Shown piece by piece: positions 18,615-26,820 of a stretch of DNA of 64,000 nucleotides (positions within the stretch are counted from its first letter, which is position 1; each line of letters begins with the position of its first letter). The stretch comes from Elusimicrobiales bacterium (GTDB lineage: Bacteria; Elusimicrobiota; Elusimicrobia; Elusimicrobiales; UBA9959): assembly GCA_028713125.1 (NCBI GenBank), contig JAQTOU010000004.1:62001-126000 (forward strand), written 5' to 3'. The notes beneath the pieces are model-generated. The model was not told the origin of the DNA. It saw nothing but the letters and a program-made list of their open reading frames with translations, and ran no database searches. Both the position numbers and the translations under genes were made by a program.

Positions 18615-18690
18615 AAGAGTATGATAGCACAGGCGGAGGGCGTATGGTAGGGGTCCTTGATATTATCAATATTTTCACGAATAAAAATAC

Positions 18691-18719
18691 TGGACAACTT
18701 ACATGATATCCTTTAAAAT
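18691..18719 (+). promoter_or_regulatory. Sigma70-like promoter ahead of CaCA/otsA run
   Basis: TGGACA at 18691-18696, a 17-base spacer, then TAAAAT at 18714-18719: five of six consensus bases in each box. The expected transcript start (about 18726) falls just before the conserved leader element. Confidence 0.6.
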
Positions 18720-18727
18720 AGTTAAAA

Positions 18728-18800
18728 GGGTCCGGAGGCCGGCGCTCCGGAGGACAGGATGGTCGGGCCGCCATCTCCGGCAGGGTTGCCGGTATGGCGG
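18728..18800 (+). promoter_or_regulatory. Conserved structured leader RNA, copy A (candidate riboswitch or attenuator)
   Basis: GGG is followed by hairpin P1 (TCCGGA 18731-18736 with TCCGGA 18746-18751), then hairpin P2 (GATGG 18758-18762 and CCATC 18771-18775 closing the loop TCGGGCCG). A third hairpin, P3, pairs CCGCCAT 18768-18774 with ATGGCGG 18794-18800, with an inner CCGGCA/TGCCGG stem. P2 and P3 share bases and cannot form together. A matching element in the same position relative to its promoter lies on the minus strand at 29065-29001. In this copy P3 is followed by only a weak U-rich stretch (ATTTCAATTT). A nine-codon ORF (18794-18823) starts in P3; no ribosome site supports it. I do not recognise the element as a known riboswitch class. 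Confidence 0.6.
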
Positions 18801-18892
18801 ATTTCAATTTGCGGCCATCTTGATCCGGCGGCTTTAGTAAAAAAACAATTCTTCCTGGATAAATAAGAAGCCTGGGCCGCCCGCTTTTAATT

Positions 18893-19822
18893 ATGAGCGA
18901 TTATACTGCTTTAATTATCGGAGTCGCCTGTGCCGCTATCGGCGGCGAGTTCTTTGTAAGGGGTTCGGTGGGGCTCGCTTATTGTGTGCGTATCTCCCCG
19001 GCTATCGTGGGAGCGACCATTGCTGCCTTCGCAACTTCAAGCCCGGAATTGTCGGTCGCTATAAATTCCGCGCTTGCAGGCAACCCCGCTATAAGCCTCG
19101 GAGACGCTCTGGGAAGCAATGTGGTGAATGTCGCGTTCATCCTGGCCGTGGCCCTGGTGATCTCCGGGATACAAAGTCCGCGCGACAGTATAAAACGGGA
19201 TTTCCCGGCAGCGCTTCTGATCCCGGTCATCACCGGGGTGCTGTTCCTGGACGGAGAGCTCTCCCGGCTGGACGGCTTTCTGATGCTGGGGATGTTTTTC
19301 GCCTGGCTCGCCGCGGCGGTAAATGAAGCGAGGAAGCAGCGCCGCGCCGCTGAAAAGGTTCCATGCGAGAAGCGTGTCTGGCCGGCCGTTCTTTCTTGCG
19401 CGGCCGGGCTCGGTTTTCTTGCAGCGGCCGGGAAACTTATCGTGACCGGCGCCAGGGGCCTCGCCGTCGCTTTCGGCATAGATGAGTTCATTATCGGGGC
19501 GGTTATCGTGGCGGTGGGAACTTCCGTGCCGGAACTCGCGACAGTAGTCGTTTCCAAACTGCGCGGGTATGACGAAGTCGGCCTGGGAACGATACTGGGC
19601 AGCAATATCTTCAACGGAGTTTTTATTATCGCCGTCGCGGCTATTATCCACCCGATAGTTGCCCCCTGGCGCGAAGTCGCCGTCACTTTGGCTTTCGGAC
19701 TGGGGGCATTGTTATTGACCTATCCTTCGCGGGGGGGATTCATCGGAAGAGGGCGCGGCGTACTGCTGCTGGCCCTGTACGGGTTTTATCTCGCGGTCAT
19801 TTTCATGCGCCAGGCGGCCTGA
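18893..19822 (+). CDS. CaCA-family calcium/sodium antiporter (YrbG-like)
   Basis: 309 residues, about ten membrane segments arranged as two inverted halves. Each half has the alpha-repeat signature: ATSSPELSVAINSALAGNP with GDALGSNVVNVAFIL in the first, and GTSVPELATVVVSKLRG with LGTILGSNIFNGVFII in the second. These carry the acidic and polar residues that bind Ca2+/Na+ in the family. Direction and ion preference cannot be read from sequence; K+-dependent relatives exist. The start at 18893 has only a weak ribosome site. It is preceded by a promoter and the structured leader RNA, and followed after 51 bases by the trehalose synthesis genes, so it may share their transcript. Confidence 0.9.
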   Translation: MSDYTALIIGVACAAIGGEFFVRGSVGLAYCVRISPAIVGATIAAFATSSPELSVAINSALAGNPAISLGDALGSNVVNVAFILAVALVISGIQSPRDSIKRDFPAALLIPVITGVLFLDGELSRLDGFLMLGMFFAWLAAAVNEARKQRRAAEKVPCEKRVWPAVLSCAAGLGFLAAAGKLIVTGARGLAVAFGIDEFIIGAVIVAVGTSVPELATVVVSKLRGYDEVGLGTILGSNIFNGVFIIAVAAIIHPIVAPWREVAVTLAFGLGALLLTYPSRGGFIGRGRGVLLLALYGFYLAVIFMRQAA

Positions 19823-19873
19823 AATAACCGCGGCCCCGCAGGGCGGTCATGTATAGTCAGAAAGGGAGTTCTT

Positions 19874-22129
19874 ATGCGCATAACGCTCAGGCTTATAGTT
19901 TCGCTTATCGCCGCCGTGGTCCTGGTGGCCATGGTGTCGGCTTATTTCAATGTCCGGCAGGAAAGGGAAAAGCTGTACAGCGAGACGCGCGGCCACATGG
20001 CCGTGCTTGCTGAAAGCTTCAAGGAAACGGTGCGCAGCAGCCTGGCCGGAAAAAACTATGCGGCCCTGCAGAAGCTTGCCGATAAGTTCCAGTACCAGAA
20101 ACAGATAGAGGGCGTGGCGATATATTCAGTGGAGGGCAGGCAATTGGCTACCTCTTCAGCCATAAGGGGCTTCCTGCTCCTTAACAAGGACAAAATTTCG
20201 GCGCTTGTCGCGGGCGGGGACAATACGGGCGAGCTGTACCGGAGCGGGGAAAAAGTAACGATGATCTATTCGCTTTCCTCGGCGACCGGCGACGGCGAAC
20301 CGGCCCGGATAGTGCTGTTCACCGACGTCTCCTACGTGGACTACGAACTGTTCCGGATCTGGAAGCGGACGCTGCTGCGCGTGCTCGCGCAGATGGTGCT
20401 TATCGCCGCCGTCACGCTCTTCGTGATACGCTGGCATATAGTCGACCCTGTAACGCAGTTGGCCGACTGGATGAAGAAGCTCCGTGTCGGGGAAGCGTCC
20501 GGGCACATGCCCCACCTGAAGGGGGATATCTTCGCGCCGATCGCGAAGGAGGCCACTACGCTGGCCACCAACCTGCAGGCGGCCAGGCGCGCCGCGCAGA
20601 ACGAGGCGCGGCTGCGTCAGAACGGGGAATCCCTTTGGACCCCCGAAAGGCTGAAGGAGCATATAAAGATAAAAATGGAGGGGCGACCGCTTTTCGTCGT
20701 GTCCAACCGCGAGCCTTACATGCATATCAAGGAAGGCAAGGATATAAAGACCATAGTTCCGGCGGGAGGCCTGGTAACCGCGCTCGACCCCATAATGAGG
20801 GCTGCCGGCGGGACCTGGGTGGCGCACGGCAGCGGCGAGGCGGACTTCGAGGTGACGGACGCGGATAACCGCATTAAAGTCCCGCCGGAGGAACCCGCCT
20901 ATACGTTGCGCCGCATCCCGCTCAGCAAAGAAGAGGAGGACGGCTACTATTACGGTTTTTCCAACGAGGGGATCTGGCCGCTCTGCCATATCGCGCATGT
21001 GCGCCCGACCTTCAGGAAAGAGGACTGGAAGTTGTATTACGACGTAAACAAAAAATTCGCCGAGACGGTGCTCGAAGAGATAGCGGACGTAAAAGAGCCC
21101 TGTATCCTCATCCAGGACTACCATTTCACGCTGCTGCCCAGCATGATAAAGTCGGTGCGGCCCGACGCGCGCGTTGCCGTTTTCTGGCATATCCCCTGGC
21201 CCAACCCGGAAACTTTCGGCATCTGTCCCTGGCAGAAGGAGCTGGTGATGGGTCTGCTCGGCGCCGACCTCATAGGTTTCCATACGCAGTTCTTCTGCAA
21301 TAACTTTCTCGACACTGTCGACCGCACGCTGGAATCCCGGATAAACTGGGAGCATTTCTCGGTGCAGAAAGAAGGCCATATCACCATGGTGAAGCCTTTC
21401 CCTATAAGCGTGGACTTCCAGCAGCCGGATAAAGAGGCGAAAGCTTTGGGGGAAAAGCCGGACGCCAAGGTCGTGCTGAAGGAAATGGGGCTTAAGGCCG
21501 ACTATATCGGCGTGGGCGTGGACCGGATCGACTATACCAAAGGCATGCTGGAGCGCGTGAAGGCGGTAGAGCGCTTCCTCGAAAAATATCCGGAGTACCA
21601 GGGAAAGTTCACGCTTATGCAGCTTGGGGCGCCCAGCCGAACGCATATTCCGCAATACCACCGGTTCCTGGCCGAGCTGCATGCCGAGGTGGACAGGATA
21701 AACTGGCGCTTCAAAGCTAAAGATTGGAAAGCCATAGTGTTCCTGGAGAAGCACCACGACCACAAGACGATAACCAAGTTCTACAAGATAGCCGATACCT
21801 GCCTGGTGACCTCCCTGCACGACGGCATGAACCTGGTGGCTAAAGAATTCGTCGCGGCCAGGGACGATAATTCGGGGGTGCTTATACTCAGCCGCTTCGC
21901 CGGCGCTTCGCGCGAAATGAAGGACGCGCTGATAGTGAACCCCTACGACATAGAGCAGATGGCCGACGCTATTTACTATTCGCTCACTATGCCTAAGACG
22001 GAAGTGATCGAGAGGATGACCCGGATGCGACAGGACCTGCATGAAAACAATATCTACAAATGGGCGGCCAACCTGACGGAAGAACTTATGAAGCTTCGCA
22101 TGGACGCTTTTAAGCCGACGGGCGTATAA
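19874..22129 (+). CDS. otsA: Membrane sensor-HAMP fused to trehalose-6-phosphate synthase (GT20)
   Basis: 751 residues; ATG after AAAGGGAG. Residues about 7-26 are a membrane helix, 27-160 an extracytoplasmic sensor-like domain ([18 protein letters not shown]), 163-183 a second helix, and 184-240 a HAMP-like linker beginning at the conserved [10 protein letters not shown]. From about 270 to the end is a GT20 domain that makes trehalose-6-phosphate from UDP/ADP-glucose and glucose-6-phosphate. Visible key motifs are [44 protein letters not shown] (D550-R551 onward) and [12 protein letters not shown], so catalysis should be intact. Ordinary OtsA is soluble and about 460-500 residues. The fusion suggests synthesis tethered to the inner membrane and tuned by an external signal. 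otsB follows one base later. Confidence 0.92.
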   Translation: MRITLRLIVSLIAAVVLVAMVSAYFNVRQEREKLYSETRGHMAVLAESFKETVRSSLAGKNYAALQKLADKFQYQKQIEGVAIYSVEGRQLATSSAIRGFLLLNKDKISALVAGGDNTGELYRSGEKVTMIYSLSSATGDGEPARIVLFTDVSYVDYELFRIWKRTLLRVLAQMVLIAAVTLFVIRWHIVDPVTQLADWMKKLRVGEASGHMPHLKGDIFAPIAKEATTLATNLQAARRAAQNEARLRQNGESLWTPERLKEHIKIKMEGRPLFVVSNREPYMHIKEGKDIKTIVPAGGLVTALDPIMRAAGGTWVAHGSGEADFEVTDADNRIKVPPEEPAYTLRRIPLSKEEEDGYYYGFSNEGIWPLCHIAHVRPTFRKEDWKLYYDVNKKFAETVLEEIADVKEPCILIQDYHFTLLPSMIKSVRPDARVAVFWHIPWPNPETFGICPWQKELVMGLLGADLIGFHTQFFCNNFLDTVDRTLESRINWEHFSVQKEGHITMVKPFPISVDFQQPDKEAKALGEKPDAKVVLKEMGLKADYIGVGVDRIDYTKGMLERVKAVERFLEKYPEYQGKFTLMQLGAPSRTHIPQYHRFLAELHAEVDRINWRFKAKDWKAIVFLEKHHDHKTITKFYKIADTCLVTSLHDGMNLVAKEFVAARDDNSGVLILSRFAGASREMKDALIVNPYDIEQMADAIYYSLTMPKTEVIERMTRMRQDLHENNIYKWAANLTEELMKLRMDAFKPTGV

Positions 22130-22130
22130 C

Positions 22131-22910
22131 ATGAGATCTTTCTGGAAAAACACCGGCGAAATCTCGGCCCGGCTCGCGGGCGCCCCGCGCCTGCTGGTTA
22201 CGCTTGATTTCGACGGGACCCTGTCCGCGCTCGCGAAGACGCCCGGGCAGGCCCGCCTGAGGCCGGAGCTTAAGGCCGCCCTGAAAGAGCTTGCGGCTGC
22301 GCCCGGGGTGTCAGTGTTCGTGCTCAGCGGCAGGGCGCTTGAAAGCGTTCGCGGGCTGGTGGGGCTCCGTAATCTCTATTACGGCGGAAACCACGGGATA
22401 GAAATAAAAGGCCCCGGCTTCTCCTGGCGCGACCCCGTGGCGGCTGAAGCCCGCGGCGTGATGGCGCAGCTGGCCGCCGGCCTGAAGAAAAAATTCCCTC
22501 CAAAGACCGGCGTAATGGTGGAGAATAAGGTGTTTTCGGCCAGCGTGCATTACCGCAATCTGAAAGCGGGCTTTAGGGCAGGTTTTTTTAAGCATATGAA
22601 AAACTTCATGAAAGAGCAAAGCGGAGGGCTCAGCTGGAGAAAGGGGCATAAAGTTTTTGAGCTGGTGGTCATTGGCGCCGCTAATAAAGGCAGCGCCGTA
22701 AACCGCCTGGCGGCAAAGTTGGGGCGCCCGTACTGCCTGGCCGCCGGAGACGACCTGACGGACGAGGATATGTTCAGAGCCCTGTCCCGCTCGGGCCTGA
22801 CAGTCAGGGTCGGCAGGAAAAACGCTTCCTGCGCCGCTTATTTTCTCAAGGACCAGCCGGAAGTTCTGAAATACCTGGATTTCATTTCCGCGCTCAGAAG
22901 GAAGAAATGA
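22131..22910 (+). CDS. otsB: Trehalose-6-phosphate phosphatase
   Basis: 259 residues, usual length for OtsB. HAD motif I is LDFDGTLS with Asp26 and Asp28; motif II lies in VFVLSGR; the late acidic motif is GDDLTDEDMF. GGNHGIEIKG and the cap-region MVENKVFSASVHYRN are typical of trehalose-phosphatases. It dephosphorylates the product of the preceding synthase to free trehalose. The start lies one base after the otsA stop, and its own stop overlaps the sensor kinase start by four bases, so the three are translationally coupled. Confidence 0.93.
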   Translation: MRSFWKNTGEISARLAGAPRLLVTLDFDGTLSALAKTPGQARLRPELKAALKELAAAPGVSVFVLSGRALESVRGLVGLRNLYYGGNHGIEIKGPGFSWRDPVAAEARGVMAQLAAGLKKKFPPKTGVMVENKVFSASVHYRNLKAGFRAGFFKHMKNFMKEQSGGLSWRKGHKVFELVVIGAANKGSAVNRLAAKLGRPYCLAAGDDLTDEDMFRALSRSGLTVRVGRKNASCAAYFLKDQPEVLKYLDFISALRRKK

Positions 22911-24295
22911 CCTTAAAAAATAAATTCGTAGTTATTACGGCCGGTTTCGCGGCTATTTTCGCCGCCCTTATGACCTTCGACAGGGTGCGGACCACGAGAA
23001 CGGAAATGCTGGGACGCGTCGAGGACAGGGCGAATTATATAGTTTCTTTTATAACCGATGTTTCAGCCGACCAGATGCAGCAGGCTAACCATGACGCCGG
23101 GCTCAAGCAGATATTGAAGGGCTTTGAGCATTTCTCCCAGATTTCCTACCTAAAGGTGTCGGACTCGGGAGGACGGGCGATATACCGGCTGAGCCGTCCC
23201 GGAATAAGCATAGACAGCAGGTCCGAAGACGCCGATATCCATAATGCCGGGGACGCCGTCTTCGACATAAGGCGTGATATGATGAAGGACGGGAAGAGCC
23301 TGGGGACCATACAGCTCGGAATGTCCCTGGAGGGGGTTCTGGAATCCCTTGAAATACTTATGTGGCGCGGCATAGCCGTGGGGATCATCTTCCTGCTCCT
23401 GATAACCGGTTCCGTCTGGCTGCTCGCCGTACGGCTTGGCAGGGAGCTCGAAGCGCTTCTTTCCCTGGCGGGGCAGATGAATTCCGAGGCCCTGCCTGCA
23501 GAACCGATTCTTGACCCCGGCACCGATACCGGCAAGATAGCTTTCGCCTTGCGGGACACGCATTCTCGCCTAAAGGAGGAGGAATCGCGCCGGAAGGAAG
23601 CGGAAACGCAAAAAGACGATTTCTTCGCGATGACGGTCCACGACCTGAAGCAGCCGCTCACCGCCCTTAAGGCGGCGATGGACCTGCTGTTTTCCGAGGA
23701 GGAGGCCAAGAATTTCAGCAAGGAGCAGATACGGAGCCTGGCGAATATAGCCGGAACTTCCCTGCGCATGCTTAATTCCATGGTAGTGGATGTGCTGAAC
23801 ATGGCTAAAATAAGAAGCCGGGATTACAGTCCCGAAAAGGACCGGGTGCCGCTCGCCGCGTTCATGCGGGAGTGCGCCGAGGAAAATTCCGCCTCGGTGA
23901 AAGCCGCGGGCAAGAAGTGGATTTTTTCCCTGCCCGAAGACATAGGGGAGACCTGGATCTTCGCCGACCACGACATGGTAAAGCGGGTAATCGGCAACCT
24001 GGTGCTTAACGCGATACAATATACCCCCGCCGGCGGGGCGATCAAGCTTGGCGTCAGGTTCTCCTCCGCGGATAAGGCCGCCATCTACGTCAGCGACGAG
24101 GGGGAGGGGATCCCCGACAGTTTCCGTGAAGAGATCTTCAAGAAATACAAGGGCATGGGAAAAAGCTCGAAGAACATAGGGCTGGGGCTCGCTTTCTGCC
24201 GGATGGTCGCGGAGTCCCATTCCGCCATGATGGACGTGCGGTCGGAGATGGGCAAGGGAACGGAGGTCAGCTTTGTGATCCCCGTTTCCCGCTGA
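22907..24295 (+). CDS. Membrane sensor histidine kinase in the otsAB operon
   Basis: 462 residues. A first membrane helix (about 7-24), a periplasmic sensor of about 130 residues (ISYLKVSDSGGRAIYRLS), and a second helix (GIAVGIIFLLLITGSVWLLA) lead to a linker and a complete kinase core. The H-box is VHDLKQPLT with His245; the N-box is NLVLNAIQYTP; G1 is DEGEGIPD and G2 is GLGLAFCRMV. All elements needed for autophosphorylation are visible. No response regulator lies next to it, so its partner is elsewhere. Its sensor layout resembles that of the OtsA fusion, so both may watch the same envelope condition, perhaps osmolarity; that is inference. Confidence 0.9.
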   Translation: MTLKNKFVVITAGFAAIFAALMTFDRVRTTRTEMLGRVEDRANYIVSFITDVSADQMQQANHDAGLKQILKGFEHFSQISYLKVSDSGGRAIYRLSRPGISIDSRSEDADIHNAGDAVFDIRRDMMKDGKSLGTIQLGMSLEGVLESLEILMWRGIAVGIIFLLLITGSVWLLAVRLGRELEALLSLAGQMNSEALPAEPILDPGTDTGKIAFALRDTHSRLKEEESRRKEAETQKDDFFAMTVHDLKQPLTALKAAMDLLFSEEEAKNFSKEQIRSLANIAGTSLRMLNSMVVDVLNMAKIRSRDYSPEKDRVPLAAFMRECAEENSASVKAAGKKWIFSLPEDIGETWIFADHDMVKRVIGNLVLNAIQYTPAGGAIKLGVRFSSADKAAIYVSDEGEGIPDSFREEIFKKYKGMGKSSKNIGLGLAFCRMVAESHSAMMDVRSEMGKGTEVSFVIPVSR

Positions 24296-24316
24296 GGGCG
24301 CCGCGCGCGTCAGGAA

Positions 24317-24787
24317 TCAGTAGGCCGGGCTTTTTTCTATAGAAGGAGGCTCCGAGAAGCCCCAGGCCACAGTCCTGTGTATCCAGCCGGAAACCTCGCC
24401 GCCGTCGGAAACCTTCAGCCAGTCGCCTTCTGCTTCCAGGAGCTTCAGGGAATATTCCTCATCGAGCACCCAGGAAACCTCATACTCCATCCCAGGGCCC
24501 GTCCGGACATTGGCTTTCTGCGAGGTAACCACTACGGTCGGAACGCCCGAAAGCAGGGACCTGTGGATCCAGCCTTCGTCATTCGCATAATCGCTTATCT
24601 TCAGCCAGTTCCCGTCCCTGTCAACCACTTCCAGGGGGTAATATTTCGCGGCTTCCCAGACGACTTCGTATTCCGCGCCGGGGCCGCTGCGGATATTGGC
24701 TCTCTGCGGTGACACGCTCAGGATATTCTCCGCCATGACCTGGGCGGGGAAAAGTACGAGGGATAGAAATATGATCTTGAAGTTCAT
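24317..24787 (-). CDS. Exported protein with two bacterial SH3 domains
   Basis: 156 residues from the ATG at 24787, which has a perfect AAAGGAGG ribosome site; a longer frame to 24859 has no such site. Signal peptide MNFKIIFLSLVLFPAQVMA is followed by two SH3b repeats (ANIRSGPGAEYEVVWEA...GWIHRSLLS and ANVRTGPGMEYEVSWVL...GWIHRTVAW). SH3b domains often bind cell-wall peptides or glycans. No catalytic domain is present, so it may be a periplasmic adaptor. It converges on the sensor kinase, 21 bases away. Confidence 0.85.
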   Translation of the reverse strand: MNFKIIFLSLVLFPAQVMAENILSVSPQRANIRSGPGAEYEVVWEAAKYYPLEVVDRDGNWLKISDYANDEGWIHRSLLSGVPTVVVTSQKANVRTGPGMEYEVSWVLDEEYSLKLLEAEGDWLKVSDGGEVSGWIHRTVAWGFSEPPSIEKSPAY

Positions 24788-24844
24788 AACAGCCTCCTTT
24801 AAAGCGCGGGGCGTACCGTTTAAAAGGCGCTTCAGGTGCTTCTT

Positions 24845-24850
24845 ATTATA
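24845..24850 (-). promoter_or_regulatory. Perfect -10 box upstream of the SH3-protein gene
   Basis: TATAAT is read on the minus strand, about 58 bases ahead of the ATG at 24787. No convincing -35 box lies 16-18 bases further up, so the assignment rests on the -10 box and position. Confidence 0.4.
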
Positions 24851-24923
24851 GTGTAGCACCGTCTTGCCGGGATAGTATTGCGATTTCGTTACGAGATCGC
24901 GCGTAACCGCGGGGAAATAAGTT

Positions 24924-25991
24924 CTAAATGAAAACGTGGACCTTCTCCGGGATAAGCCTGGCGTGGGCTTCGCGGCCTTCGGTCAGCCCTGCGTCGCCCG
25001 TAAGGGCCGAGACTTCCGTCCCGGCGAGGGAAAAGCTGAGCAGGATGTCGCGGCCCAGCGGCTCGGCCAGGTCTATGCGCACGGGGACCGAGCCCGGTAC
25101 GGGTTCGCGGGACACTTCTATATCCGAAGGCCGGATACCGATGCTCGCGGGCCCGGTCTTCAGCCCCGGCTTTTTGAGCGGGACCAGCCTGACCCCGCCT
25201 ATGCCCGCCGCCATCGCTCCAGCCTCTTCCGTCAATGTGCAGTCCATCAGGTTCATGGGCGGAAAGCCGATGAACTGTGCGACAAAACGGTTGGCGGGCC
25301 GCTCGTAAAGCCCCATCGGCGTGTCCAGCTGCTGCAGCTTCCCGTCCTTGAGCACTGCCACGCGGTCGCCGAGCGTCATGGCCTCTACCTGGTCGTGGGT
25401 GACATAGATTGAAGTTATCCCAAGCTCGCGCTGCAGCTTCTTCAGCTCCACGCGGGTGGCCAGGCGCAGCTGCGCGTCCAGGTTGGAGAGCGGCTCGTCG
25501 AAAAGAAGCACGTCGGGGCGCCTTACCACGGCGCGGGCTATGGCTACGCGCTGGCGCTCGCCGCCGGAGAGCTCGCCGGGCTTGGAGCCAAGCAGGGCCG
25601 TTATCCCCAGCATCGCGGCGGCTTTCTCCACCCTCTCCTTGATTTCCGGTTTCGGGACCTTGGCAATATTGAGCGGGAAAGCGATATTGCCGAAAACGGT
25701 CAGGTGGGGATAAAGCGCGTAGCTCTGGAACACCATCGCGACATTGCGCCCGCGCGGACCGGTGAACTTCCCGGGCCCGGCCATCAGCGTTCCTCCGAAA
25801 CTTATCTCGCCCGAGGACGGTTTCTCCAGCCCCGCCAGGAGGTTGAGCAGCGTTGATTTGCCGCAGCCGGAAGGGCCCAGCAGGACGAAGAATTCGCCCT
25901 CCTTTATTTCCAGGTCCACGCTGTCGAGCACCGTGAACTTGCCGCGCGCCGACGTAAAATCCTTCTTTAAACTTTTTAATGAGATATTCAT
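24924..25991 (-). CDS. Carbohydrate ABC importer ATPase, MalK/UgpC type
   Basis: 355 residues. Walker A GPSGCGKST (39-47), the Q-loop near MVFQSYALYPHLTV, signature LSGGERQRVAIARA, Walker B VLLFDEPLSNLD and switch His in YVTHDQVEAMTLGDRV are all intact. The C-terminal ~120 residues form the OB/TOBE regulatory domain typical of MalK (FIGFPPMNLMDC...GIRPSDIEV). It energises uptake through the two permeases encoded upstream. Last gene of a four-gene operon in order binding protein, permease, permease, ATPase. MalK-type ATPases sometimes serve several importers, and this one is next to its own. Confidence 0.92.
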   Translation of the reverse strand: MNISLKSLKKDFTSARGKFTVLDSVDLEIKEGEFFVLLGPSGCGKSTLLNLLAGLEKPSSGEISFGGTLMAGPGKFTGPRGRNVAMVFQSYALYPHLTVFGNIAFPLNIAKVPKPEIKERVEKAAAMLGITALLGSKPGELSGGERQRVAIARAVVRRPDVLLFDEPLSNLDAQLRLATRVELKKLQRELGITSIYVTHDQVEAMTLGDRVAVLKDGKLQQLDTPMGLYERPANRFVAQFIGFPPMNLMDCTLTEEAGAMAAGIGGVRLVPLKKPGLKTGPASIGIRPSDIEVSREPVPGSVPVRIDLAEPLGRDILLSFSLAGTEVSALTGDAGLTEGREAHARLIPEKVHVFI

Positions 25992-25998
25992 AGCTTCC

Positions 25999-26820
25999 TT
26001 AACCCTTTACCGCGCCCCGGGTGAGGCCCTGTATGATGTGCCGCTGGAAGACCGCGGTGAGCAGCATTATCGGCGCCGTGGTGATCGCCGACGCCGCCAT
26101 TATGTTCCCCCACGGGATCTCGCCGTGCAGGCCCTGGAACATCGCTATCCCCACGGGGATCGTCCTGGCGGAATAATCGGTGGTCAGTATCAGCGCGAAG
26201 ATAAATTCATTGAAAGCGAAGATGAAGGAAAGGAGCGCGGTGGAAAGCACGCCCGGCAGCGCCACGGGCAGGATCACCTTATAAAGCACCTGCGCCGGAG
26301 AGCAGCCGTCCACGATAGCTGCCCTGTCCAGCTCCCGCGGTATCTGGTCGAAATAGCTGACCAGTATCCACAGCGAAAGAGGCAGTATCCAGGCGACATA
26401 AGGCGCCACCAGCGCGGCGTAGGTATTGATCAGGCCCAGGTCCGACATCAGCTTGAAAAGATAGCCTATCAGGCTTACCTGCGGGAACATCGAGACCGCC
26501 AGCACGAAGAAAAGCACCACGGCTTTACCTTTCATCTCCAGCCGGGTTATGGCGTAGGCGGCCAGCGAGGCTATCAGCACTGTAATTATCGCCGAGAGCG
26601 CGGAAACTATCAGGCTATTGCGCAGATAGTCAAGGAAATGAAGCGAAGGAGTTCCAAGTACCGTCGCGTAATTGGCCGGCGTAAAACCGCCGGCGCCGAT
26701 CTGGTCGGGGCGCGCGCTCAGGCTTACGGCGAACATATAGAGGAAAGGGGTGAGGCAGAATACCGCCATGGCCAGCGCCCCGGCCCAGAGCAGGATCCTT
26801 TCGGTGGTCTCGCTCTTCAT
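25999..26820 (-). CDS. Carbohydrate ABC importer permease, MalG type
   Basis: 273 residues, six membrane segments. The EAA coupling loop reads RELDRAAIVDGCSPAQVLYKVILPVALPG, close to the MalG consensus. The N-terminus (ERILLWAGALAMAVFCLTPFLYMFAVSL) is typical of the second permease of CUT1 sugar importers. Its start overlaps the stop of the MalF-like gene by one base. With the lipoprotein binding protein it should import an oligosaccharide or polyol. Proximity to trehalose and maltodextrin enzymes suggests an alpha-glucoside, which is inference. Confidence 0.9.
   Translation of the reverse strand: MKSETTERILLWAGALAMAVFCLTPFLYMFAVSLSARPDQIGAGGFTPANYATVLGTPSLHFLDYLRNSLIVSALSAIITVLIASLAAYAITRLEMKGKAVVLFFVLAVSMFPQVSLIGYLFKLMSDLGLINTYAALVAPYVAWILPLSLWILVSYFDQIPRELDRAAIVDGCSPAQVLYKVILPVALPGVLSTALLSFIFAFNEFIFALILTTDYSARTIPVGIAMFQGLHGEIPWGNIMAASAITTAPIMLLTAVFQRHIIQGLTRGAVKG

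Noticed and set aside
18728-18800. Leader tested against T-box, yybP-ykoY, fluoride, TPP and c-di-GMP patterns from memory
   Set aside because: None of their signature strings (for example the T-box GGTGGNACCGCG, the yybP GGGGAGUAG, the TPP CUGAGA) is present, so no known class was assigned.
18794-18823. Nine-codon upstream ORF in leader A
   Set aside because: No ribosome site and no counterpart in leader B; probably chance.
20156-22153. 665-residue minus-strand open frame over otsA
   Set aside because: His/Arg/Gly-rich with no domain features; mirrors the codons of the GT20 gene.
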